From Dinghuibacter silviterrae (GTDB lineage: Bacteria; Bacteroidota; Bacteroidia; Chitinophagales; Chitinophagaceae): 64,000 bases of DNA. Positions 33,500-41,425 of the stretch are shown piece after piece. The stretch's first letter is position 1. Each line of letters begins with the position of its first letter. The translations under genes and the position numbers were made by a program. The stretch is taken from NCBI RefSeq assembly GCF_004366355.1, contig NZ_SODV01000002.1:1404768-1468767 (forward strand), given 5' to 3'. A model generated the notes under the pieces. It was not told where the DNA came from. It was given only the letters and a program-made list of their open reading frames with translations, and ran no database searches.

Positions 33500-33534
33500 A
33501 CTCTTCGGAAAAATTGCTATTCCGTGAGTGGAGA

Positions 33535-33542
33535 CAAAGGTA
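33535..33542 (-). promoter_or_regulatory. -7 box TACCTTTG for AraC regulator
   Basis: This perfect TAnnTTTG match on the minus strand leaves a 35-base leader to the ATG at 33499. It lies in the 137-base divergent region shared with the glycosidase gene at 33637. Confidence 0.55.
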
Positions 33543-33563
33543 GATTTTTGGCATATTCTCCAT

Positions 33564-33571
33564 TAACTTCG
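33564..33571 (+). promoter_or_regulatory. Weak -7-like box TAACTTCG for glycosidase operon
   Basis: It matches TAnnTTTG at five of the six fixed positions, 65 bases before the ATG at 33637 and back to back with the AraC -7 box. The long leader and lack of a well-spaced -33 element make this tentative. Confidence 0.3.
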
Positions 33572-33636
33572 GTCCGCGGACGTGTTCATAATGTACACCG
33601 AAACCCTGAACGATCAGAATCCAGGATATTAACGAT

Positions 33637-35685
33637 ATGCGTATACCTTGTATCATCCTTTTTATGGTTTTATGCGGCGTCGTCACCGGCCAGACGCTAT
33701 CCAATGCTTATGTGTCCGTGACAGCCGACACCGTCGCCGGGACCCTTAGTTACCGGTTCGCTACCGGCCAAACCCTGTCCCGGACCTACGCTTATGTGGA
33801 GGACGTCCATAAGGGTTTGGTGTCAACCAAAGACTGTCCGCGGCACTGGTGTTCACTGGACGGAAAGCGGCTCACGTTTATACACGAGGCGGGCGGTATT
33901 CGGTTGATCCAGCACATCACGCTCTACGACACCTATCTCTTGATAGACCTGGAGGCCCAAAGCGCGGACGGTTTGGAAACGCGCAACATTTCCCCCCTCG
34001 CGGGGACCGCGCAGGTACCCGGCGCGGAGCGCCGCCTGCTGGATGTGCCCTTTGACAACGACGACTGGGTGCACGTGCTGGAGCAAAAGGCGCCCGCCAA
34101 AGGGATGAGTTACGAGCTGACCGCTGTGTATGACAACGCGAACTTTTCGGGGGTTGTCGTGGGCAGCGTGACACACGATTTTTGGAAAACGGGGATCGCG
34201 TATCGCATGGGTGACCGCGACTCGCTCACGGTTTTCGGCGGCGTCTCCACCCCGGACAACCCCGCACTCCCCGCGGACGAAGGCGGCAAAGACGGTACCC
34301 ACGACCACGCGCCTCACGGCACGATGGTGGGGTCGGTCGTGCGTTCGCCAACGGTATTCGTCGGGGGAGGACGCGACATCCGCGCGCTCCTGAAAACCTA
34401 CGGCGAAGTGAACGCCAGGATCAACGGCCGCCTGGAGTGGAAGGGCCCCGCCCCGTTTTATTGGAACAGCTTTGGGGTGGAAGGCGTGCTCGGCTATGAG
34501 CACGTCATGATGCCCGCGGGGGTGCAAAAGGTGTCCGACTTCCTCGCTACGCTTGGGAATTTTAAAAACCCCGTGTTGAGCATTGATTCCTACGACCAGG
34601 GTATTTACTCGACGGAAATGCTGGCGGCACTGGGGCGTTACACAAGGAAAAAACACCAGCAGATCGGGTTTTATTTCGCCCCCTTTGCCCAATGGACGTG
34701 GAAAAACGGGATCGATCAGGCGCCCTTCGCCGGGACGAATTTTACCATCGGACAGGTCGTCCTCAAAGACGCGAACCGTGAGCCCATTGCCTATAAGGAC
34801 GGCGACTGGGCCGCTTATGCCCTGGACCCGACGCATCCTGCCATGCGCGCCTACCTTGTAGGACAGTTGGAAAAAGCAAAGGCCATGGGCGCGACCTTTA
34901 TCAAGATCGACTTCCTGAGCGCGGGTGCCCAGGAGTCGCCCCGCCATGCCGACCCCGCCATCCGAACGGGTATACAAGCCTTTAACTACGGCATGCGCCT
35001 GCTCCGGCACCTGTCCGATTCCATCCTGGGGCCGGATGTGTTTTATACGGAGGCCATTTCCCCGCTTTTCCCCAGTCAATATACCCATGCCCGTTTTCTC
35101 ACCACGGATATTTACAGCCACCTTCGGGACGACGACAAAGGTTTTCCCAACTGGGGCAGCACGGAATATTCGCTGGCCTCGGCGTCGCACCTGGGGTGGG
35201 CCATGGGCACGCTCTGGCCGTACACCAACCTGGACGTGACCGTTATGGAGCACTTTCAAAAGAACCCTGCTTTGTCCGAACAGACGGTAAAGGTCCGGTT
35301 GTACGCGCTGATGGTCATGGGCAGCATCCTCGGGGACGGGTCGGATTACCGGAGCGCGCTCGCCCAGGAGCGCGCGCGCATGTATCTCGACAACCCGTCG
35401 GTTTGCGCCTTCTTTAGCCATCCCCGGGTGTTCACGCCCCTGAAGTGGGCCGATGGACCTGGTTTTGACCAGCAGATGGTGTTTTGCCTGAAGGGTGACA
35501 CCACGCTCGTGGGCCTTTTCAACTTCAGCCGCCAGGGGGACTTCGCTTACACCTTGTCCCCGGAGGCCCTGGGGCTGCCCGCGGGCAACTACGTGTATAA
35601 GGACTTCCTGACCGGCCAAACACTTACCGGACAGGTCAGCGTACCAAAGGAGGACGCCCTCATGATCGACATCATCAAACAATAA
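33637..35685 (+). CDS. Exported glycosidase, GH36/GH27 clan-D-like (alpha-galactosidase-like)
   Basis: This is a 682-residue protein with signal peptide MRIPCIILFMVLCGVVTGQ. An N-terminal beta domain (20-270) is followed by a TIM-barrel region with LSIDSYDQGIYS, IGFYFAPFAQW and KAMGATFIKIDFLSAG. Asp425 in KIDF sits where clan GH-D enzymes carry the nucleophile. The acid/base is less clear; an Asp in RFLTTDIYSHL is a candidate. A small C-terminal beta domain follows. The overall layout suggests an alpha-galactosidase-type enzyme, but it lacks the classic KWDCNR and CSGGGGR words of the GH36 neighbour, so the family is uncertain. It is first in a four-gene operon. Confidence 0.78.
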   Translation: MRIPCIILFMVLCGVVTGQTLSNAYVSVTADTVAGTLSYRFATGQTLSRTYAYVEDVHKGLVSTKDCPRHWCSLDGKRLTFIHEAGGIRLIQHITLYDTYLLIDLEAQSADGLETRNISPLAGTAQVPGAERRLLDVPFDNDDWVHVLEQKAPAKGMSYELTAVYDNANFSGVVVGSVTHDFWKTGIAYRMGDRDSLTVFGGVSTPDNPALPADEGGKDGTHDHAPHGTMVGSVVRSPTVFVGGGRDIRALLKTYGEVNARINGRLEWKGPAPFYWNSFGVEGVLGYEHVMMPAGVQKVSDFLATLGNFKNPVLSIDSYDQGIYSTEMLAALGRYTRKKHQQIGFYFAPFAQWTWKNGIDQAPFAGTNFTIGQVVLKDANREPIAYKDGDWAAYALDPTHPAMRAYLVGQLEKAKAMGATFIKIDFLSAGAQESPRHADPAIRTGIQAFNYGMRLLRHLSDSILGPDVFYTEAISPLFPSQYTHARFLTTDIYSHLRDDDKGFPNWGSTEYSLASASHLGWAMGTLWPYTNLDVTVMEHFQKNPALSEQTVKVRLYALMVMGSILGDGSDYRSALAQERARMYLDNPSVCAFFSHPRVFTPLKWADGPGFDQQMVFCLKGDTTLVGLFNFSRQGDFAYTLSPEALGLPAGNYVYKDFLTGQTLTGQVSVPKEDALMIDIIKQ

Positions 35686-35687
35686 CT

Positions 35688-38600
35688 ATGGACGTAAAAG
35701 CTTGGATCGAAGAAGTACGGATACCTACCTATAAAGCCGGGCAACCCGAAAAGAACCCTTTGTTTCTGGAAAAAAGGGTCTACCAGGGGAGCAGCGGGGT
35801 CGTCTACCCGCATCCGGTGATCGAGCACATTTCGGATCACAAAGAGGACGTGACCTATACCGCCGTTTTCCTCGAAAACGAATACCTGAAGATCATGCTG
35901 CTGCCGGAGCTGGGGGGTAGGGTGCAACGGGCGTATGACAAGGTGAGGGGGCGCGACTTCGTATACTACAACCAGGTGATCAAACCGGCCCTGGTGGGCC
36001 TGGCGGGTCCCTGGATATCGGGGGGGATCGAATTCAACTGGCCCCAGCACCACCGGCCTTCTACCTTTTCCCCCGTGGACTTCAGCCTGGAGGAACACCC
36101 GGATGGAAGCCGGACGGTGTGGATGAACGAGGTGGAGATCATGTTCCGGACCAAAGGCCTGGCGGGCTTTACGTTATACCCGGACAAAGCCTACCTGGAG
36201 ATCCGGGGGAAGCTTTTCAACCGCACGCCTTTTCCCCAGACCTTTCTCTGGTGGGCCAACCCGGCCGTCAAGGTGGGCGAGCACTACCAATCCCTTTTCC
36301 CACCGGATGTATACGCCGTATTTGATCATGGAAAACGGGACGTATCGGATTTTCCGATCGCCACCGGCACGTATTATAAGGTCAATTATGCGCCGGGAAC
36401 GGATATCTCCCGGTATGTGAATATCCCGGTACCTACTTCCTATATGGCCATCCGTTCCAGGTATGACTTTATGGGTTGTTATGAACACGATACCCAGGCG
36501 GGTATGCTCCACGTGGCCGATCACCATGTTTCCCCCGGCAAAAAACAATGGACCTGGGGGAACGGTGACTTCGGGAAGGCCTGGGACCGGAACCTGACCG
36601 ATGAGGACGGCCCTTATATCGAGCTGATGACCGGCGTATTTACGGACAACCAGCCCGATTTCTCCTGGCTCCAGCCCAACGAGGAAAAAACGTTTGAACA
36701 ATACTTCATGCCCTTTGCCGGGGTGGGCATGGTCAAGAACGCGACCAAGGAGGCGATGGTCAACCTGGAAGAGGACAACGTCAGCGTATACGCGACCTCG
36801 CGGTATCCGGGCGCCCGGATACAAATTTTCCGGGACGATACCCTGATTAAGGAGTATACGTTTGACCTTTCCCCCGCGCACATTTTCAGCGAACGACTTC
36901 CCGGCGCCGCAGGCTGTCACGTCGCTGTCCTCTCCGCGGAAGGAGTGACGCTCGTAGCCTACCGCCCCGACCCCCCGGAAGTAAAAGCCCAACCGTCCCC
37001 CGCCACTGCTGCCAAAAGCCCCGCGGAGATTGAACAGGTGGAAGAGCTCTACCTGAACGGCCTGCACCTGGAACAATACCGGCACGCCACGTATAACCCG
37101 GTCGACTATTACGAGGAGGGCCTGAAACGCAGCCCTGGGGATATCCGCTGTAACAACGCCCTTGGTCTTTGGCTGTTGCGCCGGGGCCAGTTCAAAAGCG
37201 CGGAGCCTTATTTCCGGAGGGCCATCGCCACGCTCACATTGCGCAATCCCAATCCCTACGAGGGGGAGCCGCTCTACAACCTGGGCTGGTCACTGATGTT
37301 GCAAGGCCGGATAGAAGATGCTTACGATGCCTTTGCCAAGGCAGCCTGGAACGACGCGTGGCAACACAGTGCCTTTTTGTCGATGGCCCGGATAAAATGT
37401 CAACAAAAACAATGGCGCCAAGCCCTGGAGCACGTCAATAAATCACTTGTGCGGAACGCGCACAGTGTGCAGGCCCGTCACCTGAAAGCGGTCGTGTTGC
37501 GGCAACTGGGCCGGGACAACCGCGCGTTTATACAAGAGTCCCTGGACATCGATCCCTTTAATATGGGTTGTGCCTGGGAGGGACGGCATCCCGATTTTGC
37601 CGGGCGCATGCGGGGCGCCCTCAACAACTACCTGGAGCTTTCCCTGGATTATGCCTACATGGGTCTGTATGAGGAAGCCGGCAGCCTGTTGGACGACAGC
37701 ACCCTGGGCAATTATTACAAAGCCTGGTTTGCCCTCAAAGCGGGTCAGGACGCCGGCGCGCTCTACCGGAAGGCCGCCCAGGGCGACCCCTCCCTTGTTT
37801 TTCCCAACAAAATAGAAGAGATCCTTATCCTGGAAAGCGCCCTGGAACAAAACCCCACGGACGCCCACGCCGCCTGTTACTTAGGCAACCTCTGGTACGA
37901 CAAACGCCAGTACGCAGAAGCCATTGACTGTTGGGAAAAAGCAATACAGATCGACCCGGCCTATGCCTTGCCCTTCCGCAACCTGGCATTGGCGTATTAC
38001 AATAAAACCAAAGAAACGGCCAAGGCCATACATTGCCTGGAGCAGGCCTTTCTGCTCGATCAGAAAGACGCCCGTGTTCTTATGGAGCTGGACCAGTTGT
38101 ATAAAGTAACCGGCCGGCCGGTGCAGGAACGCCTCGACTTGCTCGAACGCTACCTGCCGCTCGTCGGGCAGCGGGATGACCTTTACCTGGAACGCGTGTC
38201 CCTGTACAACCTCCGGCAAGACCATGAAAAGGCGAAGGCGCTATTGGCCGGCCGGATCTTCCATCCGTGGGAGGGTGGGGAAGGTAAGGTCGTCCGTCAA
38301 TACCTGTATAGCCAACTGGGCCTGGCCAAACAGGCCATCGATAAAGGCGCATACGACCGGGCGGAAGCGCTCCTGGAAGCGACGGTACACTATCCGGAAA
38401 ACCTTGGCGAAGGCAAACTCTATGGCACGCCGGAGAATGACCGCCTATACCTGATGGGTTGTATTTACGAAGCGCGAGGGCGCGTTGAGGAAGCCCGGGC
38501 CGCATTCGAGGAAGCCACACTTGGTGCGGACGAGCCGGTACAGGCCATCTTCTACAACGATCCCCAACCGGACAAGATCTACTACCAGGCCCTGGCCTGG

Positions 38601-38906
38601 CAAAAACTGGGCGAAACCGCCAAGGCATGGAACATCTTCGAACGCTTTATCCGCTTTGGGGAGGCCCATATAGAGGACAAGATCCACATTGACTATTTTG
38701 CCGTATCCCTTCCGGACATGCTGGTCTTTGACCAGGACCTGGACGTACGCAACCGCCAGCACTGTCACTACCTGATGGGACTGGGCTACCTGGGCCTTGG
38801 TCAGACCGCCGCCGCGGAAGAACACCTGTCCGAAGTGCTCCGGCTGGACCCTGCCCATGCCGGTGCCACGCAATATCTACATACGATCCAAAAAACACTA
38901 TGCTAA
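35688..38906 (+). CDS. DUF5107 and tetratricopeptide-repeat protein
   Basis: This 1072-residue protein has no signal peptide, so it is probably cytoplasmic. The N-terminal 400 residues form a DUF5107 domain (LLPELGGRVQRAYDKVRGRDFVYYN, GPWISGGIEFNWPQHH), a galactose-mutarotase-like beta-supersandwich. The remainder is a long series of TPR helices (for example AHAACYLGNLWYDKRQYAEAIDCWEKAIQIDPAYA). Such proteins recur in sugar loci, but their biochemical role is not established. Here it lies two bases after the glycosidase gene and overlaps galM by seven bases. That placement suggests work on intracellular sugars or as a scaffold for the pathway (inference). Confidence 0.9.
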   Translation: MDVKAWIEEVRIPTYKAGQPEKNPLFLEKRVYQGSSGVVYPHPVIEHISDHKEDVTYTAVFLENEYLKIMLLPELGGRVQRAYDKVRGRDFVYYNQVIKPALVGLAGPWISGGIEFNWPQHHRPSTFSPVDFSLEEHPDGSRTVWMNEVEIMFRTKGLAGFTLYPDKAYLEIRGKLFNRTPFPQTFLWWANPAVKVGEHYQSLFPPDVYAVFDHGKRDVSDFPIATGTYYKVNYAPGTDISRYVNIPVPTSYMAIRSRYDFMGCYEHDTQAGMLHVADHHVSPGKKQWTWGNGDFGKAWDRNLTDEDGPYIELMTGVFTDNQPDFSWLQPNEEKTFEQYFMPFAGVGMVKNATKEAMVNLEEDNVSVYATSRYPGARIQIFRDDTLIKEYTFDLSPAHIFSERLPGAAGCHVAVLSAEGVTLVAYRPDPPEVKAQPSPATAAKSPAEIEQVEELYLNGLHLEQYRHATYNPVDYYEEGLKRSPGDIRCNNALGLWLLRRGQFKSAEPYFRRAIATLTLRNPNPYEGEPLYNLGWSLMLQGRIEDAYDAFAKAAWNDAWQHSAFLSMARIKCQQKQWRQALEHVNKSLVRNAHSVQARHLKAVVLRQLGRDNRAFIQESLDIDPFNMGCAWEGRHPDFAGRMRGALNNYLELSLDYAYMGLYEEAGSLLDDSTLGNYYKAWFALKAGQDAGALYRKAAQGDPSLVFPNKIEEILILESALEQNPTDAHAACYLGNLWYDKRQYAEAIDCWEKAIQIDPAYALPFRNLALAYYNKTKETAKAIHCLEQAFLLDQKDARVLMELDQLYKVTGRPVQERLDLLERYLPLVGQRDDLYLERVSLYNLRQDHEKAKALLAGRIFHPWEGGEGKVVRQYLYSQLGLAKQAIDKGAYDRAEALLEATVHYPENLGEGKLYGTPENDRLYLMGCIYEARGRVEEARAAFEEATLGADEPVQAIFYNDPQPDKIYYQALAWQKLGETAKAWNIFERFIRFGEAHIEDKIHIDYFAVSLPDMLVFDQDLDVRNRQHCHYLMGLGYLGLGQTAAAEEHLSEVLRLDPAHAGATQYLHTIQKTLC

Positions 38907-39976
38907 CCATTACAGAGTCTGTTTGCCATACCCCCGACGCCCAGTATTTGTTCACCTTGCAAAACCCCCGGATGCACCTGACCCTGACCAACCTGGGTGC
39001 TTCCATACGGACGCTTTGGGTGCCCGACCGGAACGGGCGCCTCGGCAACGTGGTGGCCGGCTACCAGGATATCGACACTTATGCGCACAACCCCCTTTAC
39101 CTGGGGTGTGTGGTGGGCCGTTATGTAAACCGCATCTGGCGGGGCCGTTTTGTCCTTGACGGCGTCACGTACCACCTGACCCAAAACGAAGGCACCAACC
39201 ATTTGCACGGAGGCTTCCGCGGGTTTCACCAACAGTTATGGGAAGTCTTGGAGGTCGTCCAATCAACGGACAAGGCGAGTGTACTGATGGGTTACCGGAG
39301 CAAGGATGGAGAAGAAGGTTATCCGGGGAACCTGGACGCGACAATACGGTATACGCTCAGACCGGACAACCGGCTTTACCTGGACTATACCGCGCGTTCG
39401 GACAAGCGCACCCCCGTCAACCTGTCCAACCACTCCTATTTCAACCTGAGTGCCTTTGCGCGTCCTTTGATCGACGAACATGAACTTCGGGTCTTTGCCC
39501 GGGACTATGCAGAGAAAAATGGGAACAATCTTCCCACCGGTATGGTCCGGCCGGTGGCGGGGACGCCGCTGGATTTTTCACGGCCGGCGCGCCTTGGCGA
39601 AAGGCTGGGTGTGTTTCCGGTAGACCGGGGGCTGGATCACAATTTCGTGCTGGACCACGTTGCGCCGGGTCGCAGCGCAAATGGCGCGCCGGGTGAACCC
39701 GGCCTTGCCGCAGCGCTCCGCGATCCCGCCTCCGGCCGGCGTCTTCGCGTCTATACCGACAAGCCCTGCATTCAGGTGTACACAGCCAACTGGTGGGACG
39801 GATCGTTTCTGGGTGCACAAGGTGTTACCTACGAACAACACGGCGCCGTGGCCCTGGAGACCCAGTTTTACCCGGACAGCCCGAACCAGCCCGGTTTTCC
39901 CAGCACCATCCTGGACCCCGGGGCGGAATACAAAACCACCACTATATTTGAATTCGATGTCCATGACCCGGTATAA
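38900..39976 (+). CDS. galM: Galactose mutarotase (aldose 1-epimerase)
   Basis: The 358-residue beta-supersandwich enzyme interconverts alpha and beta anomers of galactose. The active site is visible: His101/His103 in TNHLHGG, His178 in NLSNHSYFNL and the base Glu320 in VALETQFYPDSPN. No signal peptide is seen, so it acts in the cytoplasm. Its start overlaps the DUF5107 gene by seven bases and its end overlaps the permease gene by 14, so translation is coupled. An Ala/Gly/Pro-rich insertion (about residues 253-280) is longer than usual. Confidence 0.95.
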   Translation: MLTITESVCHTPDAQYLFTLQNPRMHLTLTNLGASIRTLWVPDRNGRLGNVVAGYQDIDTYAHNPLYLGCVVGRYVNRIWRGRFVLDGVTYHLTQNEGTNHLHGGFRGFHQQLWEVLEVVQSTDKASVLMGYRSKDGEEGYPGNLDATIRYTLRPDNRLYLDYTARSDKRTPVNLSNHSYFNLSAFARPLIDEHELRVFARDYAEKNGNNLPTGMVRPVAGTPLDFSRPARLGERLGVFPVDRGLDHNFVLDHVAPGRSANGAPGEPGLAAALRDPASGRRLRVYTDKPCIQVYTANWWDGSFLGAQGVTYEQHGAVALETQFYPDSPNQPGFPSTILDPGAEYKTTTIFEFDVHDPV

Positions 39977-41306
39977 TCATTCCTTCATTCTTTCGATCTC
40001 CTTTGTGTCGGCACTGGGTGGATACCTGTTTGGGTTCGACTTCGCCGTGATTTCAGGGGCGCTTCCTTTTTTGAAAACCACCTTTGGGTTGGATACATAT
40101 TGGGAAGGTTTTGCCACCGGTAGCCTTGCATTGGGCGCCATCCTGGGTAGTGTCCTGGCGGGGGGCATCTCCGGCAGGTATGGCCGCCGGAAGGGATTAC
40201 TCCTGGCGGCTATGCTTTTCGGGGTCTCTTCGCTGGCCATGGCGCTCGCGCCGACGCGGTACTTTTTTATCGGGGCCCGTTTTTTTGCGGGCGCGGGGGT
40301 GGGCATGGCTTCGCTGCTCTCCCCCATGTATATCGCCGAAATATCCCCTGCCTCTTTTCGGGGCAGGATGGTGGCGATCAACCAGCTTACCGTCGTCATC
40401 GGTATCCTGGTGACCAACCTCATCAACTATACGCTTAGAAATACAGGCCCCGATGCCTGGCGATGGATGTTTGGTCTTGGGGTGGTTCCTTCGGCTTTGT
40501 TTGTGTTGGGCGCTTTGTGGCTTCCCGAAAGTCCCCGCTGGCTGGCGGAGGCTGGAAGGACGGCGGAGGCGGAGCGTTTGCTGGAGCGGATCGGGGGCAA
40601 AGAATATGCCCACAAGACTCTGGGCGGCTTTCACCGCTCCGCGGCACCCACCGATAAGCGTTCCGCCGCGCAGGGCCTTCACTACGGCGCGCTCTTACAC
40701 CGCGCGGTTTTCCCCTCCGTCCTCGTGGGCATCGGCCTGGCCGTTTTTCAACAATTTTGCGGCATCAACGTCGTCTTCAATTATACCCCCGCCATTTTTG
40801 CCAGCATAGGTGTGGCAAGAGACGGGCAGCTTTTGCAAACCGTCTTTATCGGAGGCGTGAACCTGGTCTTTACCGTGGCCGCCATGCTGTTGGTAGATAA
40901 GGTGGGCCGCAAACCGTTGATGCTGGCCGGAGCCGTTTGTCTTTCGCTGCTGTACCTGGCCGTTGTACACTTATTGGGGACGGGCGCGGCACAGGTGTCG
41001 TGGTTCCTCCTGGCGTCCATCGGCACGTACGCGCTGACACTGGCGCCCGTGACCTGGGTATTGATCGCCGAAGTGTTTCCCGGGAAGATCAGGAGCGCCG
41101 CCACGTCGCTCGCCGTGCTTTGTCTCTGGGCGGCTTACTTTGTCCTGGTCTTTACTTTTCCTCCCTTATTCGAACGCCTGGGAGACAAGACGTTTTATCT
41201 CTACGCCGGGATCTGCGCACTGGGGGCGGTTTTTGTGGCCCTGAAAGTAAAAGAGACCAAAGGGAAAACCCTCGAAGAGCTGGAGGATGCACTGGTGATT
41301 CACTAG
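39963..41306 (+). CDS. MFS sugar-porter permease
   Basis: This is a 447-residue inner membrane transporter with 12 predicted helices. It has the sugar-porter signatures GGYLFGFDFAVISGA (TM1), SGRYGRRKG (loop 2-3), PESPRWL (end of TM6), QQFCGINVVFNYTP (TM7) and GRKPL (loop 8-9). By family it would be a proton:sugar symporter or facilitator. Galactose is the likely substrate because the cluster holds alpha-galactosidases and a mutarotase. The frame is open far upstream inside galM; the ATG at 39963 is right before TM1. Confidence 0.93.
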   Translation: MTRYNHSFILSISFVSALGGYLFGFDFAVISGALPFLKTTFGLDTYWEGFATGSLALGAILGSVLAGGISGRYGRRKGLLLAAMLFGVSSLAMALAPTRYFFIGARFFAGAGVGMASLLSPMYIAEISPASFRGRMVAINQLTVVIGILVTNLINYTLRNTGPDAWRWMFGLGVVPSALFVLGALWLPESPRWLAEAGRTAEAERLLERIGGKEYAHKTLGGFHRSAAPTDKRSAAQGLHYGALLHRAVFPSVLVGIGLAVFQQFCGINVVFNYTPAIFASIGVARDGQLLQTVFIGGVNLVFTVAAMLLVDKVGRKPLMLAGAVCLSLLYLAVVHLLGTGAAQVSWFLLASIGTYALTLAPVTWVLIAEVFPGKIRSAATSLAVLCLWAAYFVLVFTFPPLFERLGDKTFYLYAGICALGAVFVALKVKETKGKTLEELEDALVIH

Positions 41307-41316
41307 ACAGGAACAC

Positions 41317-41352
41317 CGTAGGATAATCCATCAAAATCCAAGGAATGCCCAT
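41317..41352 (+). promoter_or_regulatory. Motifs shared with the GH36 upstream region
   Basis: CGTAGGATAATCCATC (41317-41332) contains the palindrome GGATAATCC and matches CGTAGGATAGCCCAT at 30379 in 13 of 15 bases. GGAATGCCCAT (41342-41352) matches GGCATGCCCAC (30303, 30328) in 9 of 11. Both lie 75-110 bases before the susC start, suggesting an operator shared by the galactose and fucose loci. Confidence 0.4.
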
Positions 41353-41374
41353 GGTTTGGGCTAACCCTTCATGC

Positions 41375-41382
41375 TAATTTAG
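41375..41382 (+). promoter_or_regulatory. Candidate -7 box TAATTTAG for fucose-locus susC
   Basis: It differs from TAnnTTTG at one fixed position, lies 43 bases before the ATG at 41426, and follows a TTG at 41356-41358 with a spacing of 16, slightly short of usual. Confidence 0.35.
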
Positions 41383-41425
41383 CTGCAAATCCAACACACA
41401 ATTTCAGCGCCAAAACGATTGCATT

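Noticed and set aside
33853-35682. 609-codon minus-strand open frame
   Set aside because: It is fully antisense to the exported glycosidase, has no recognisable domain and no promoter; a composition artefact.
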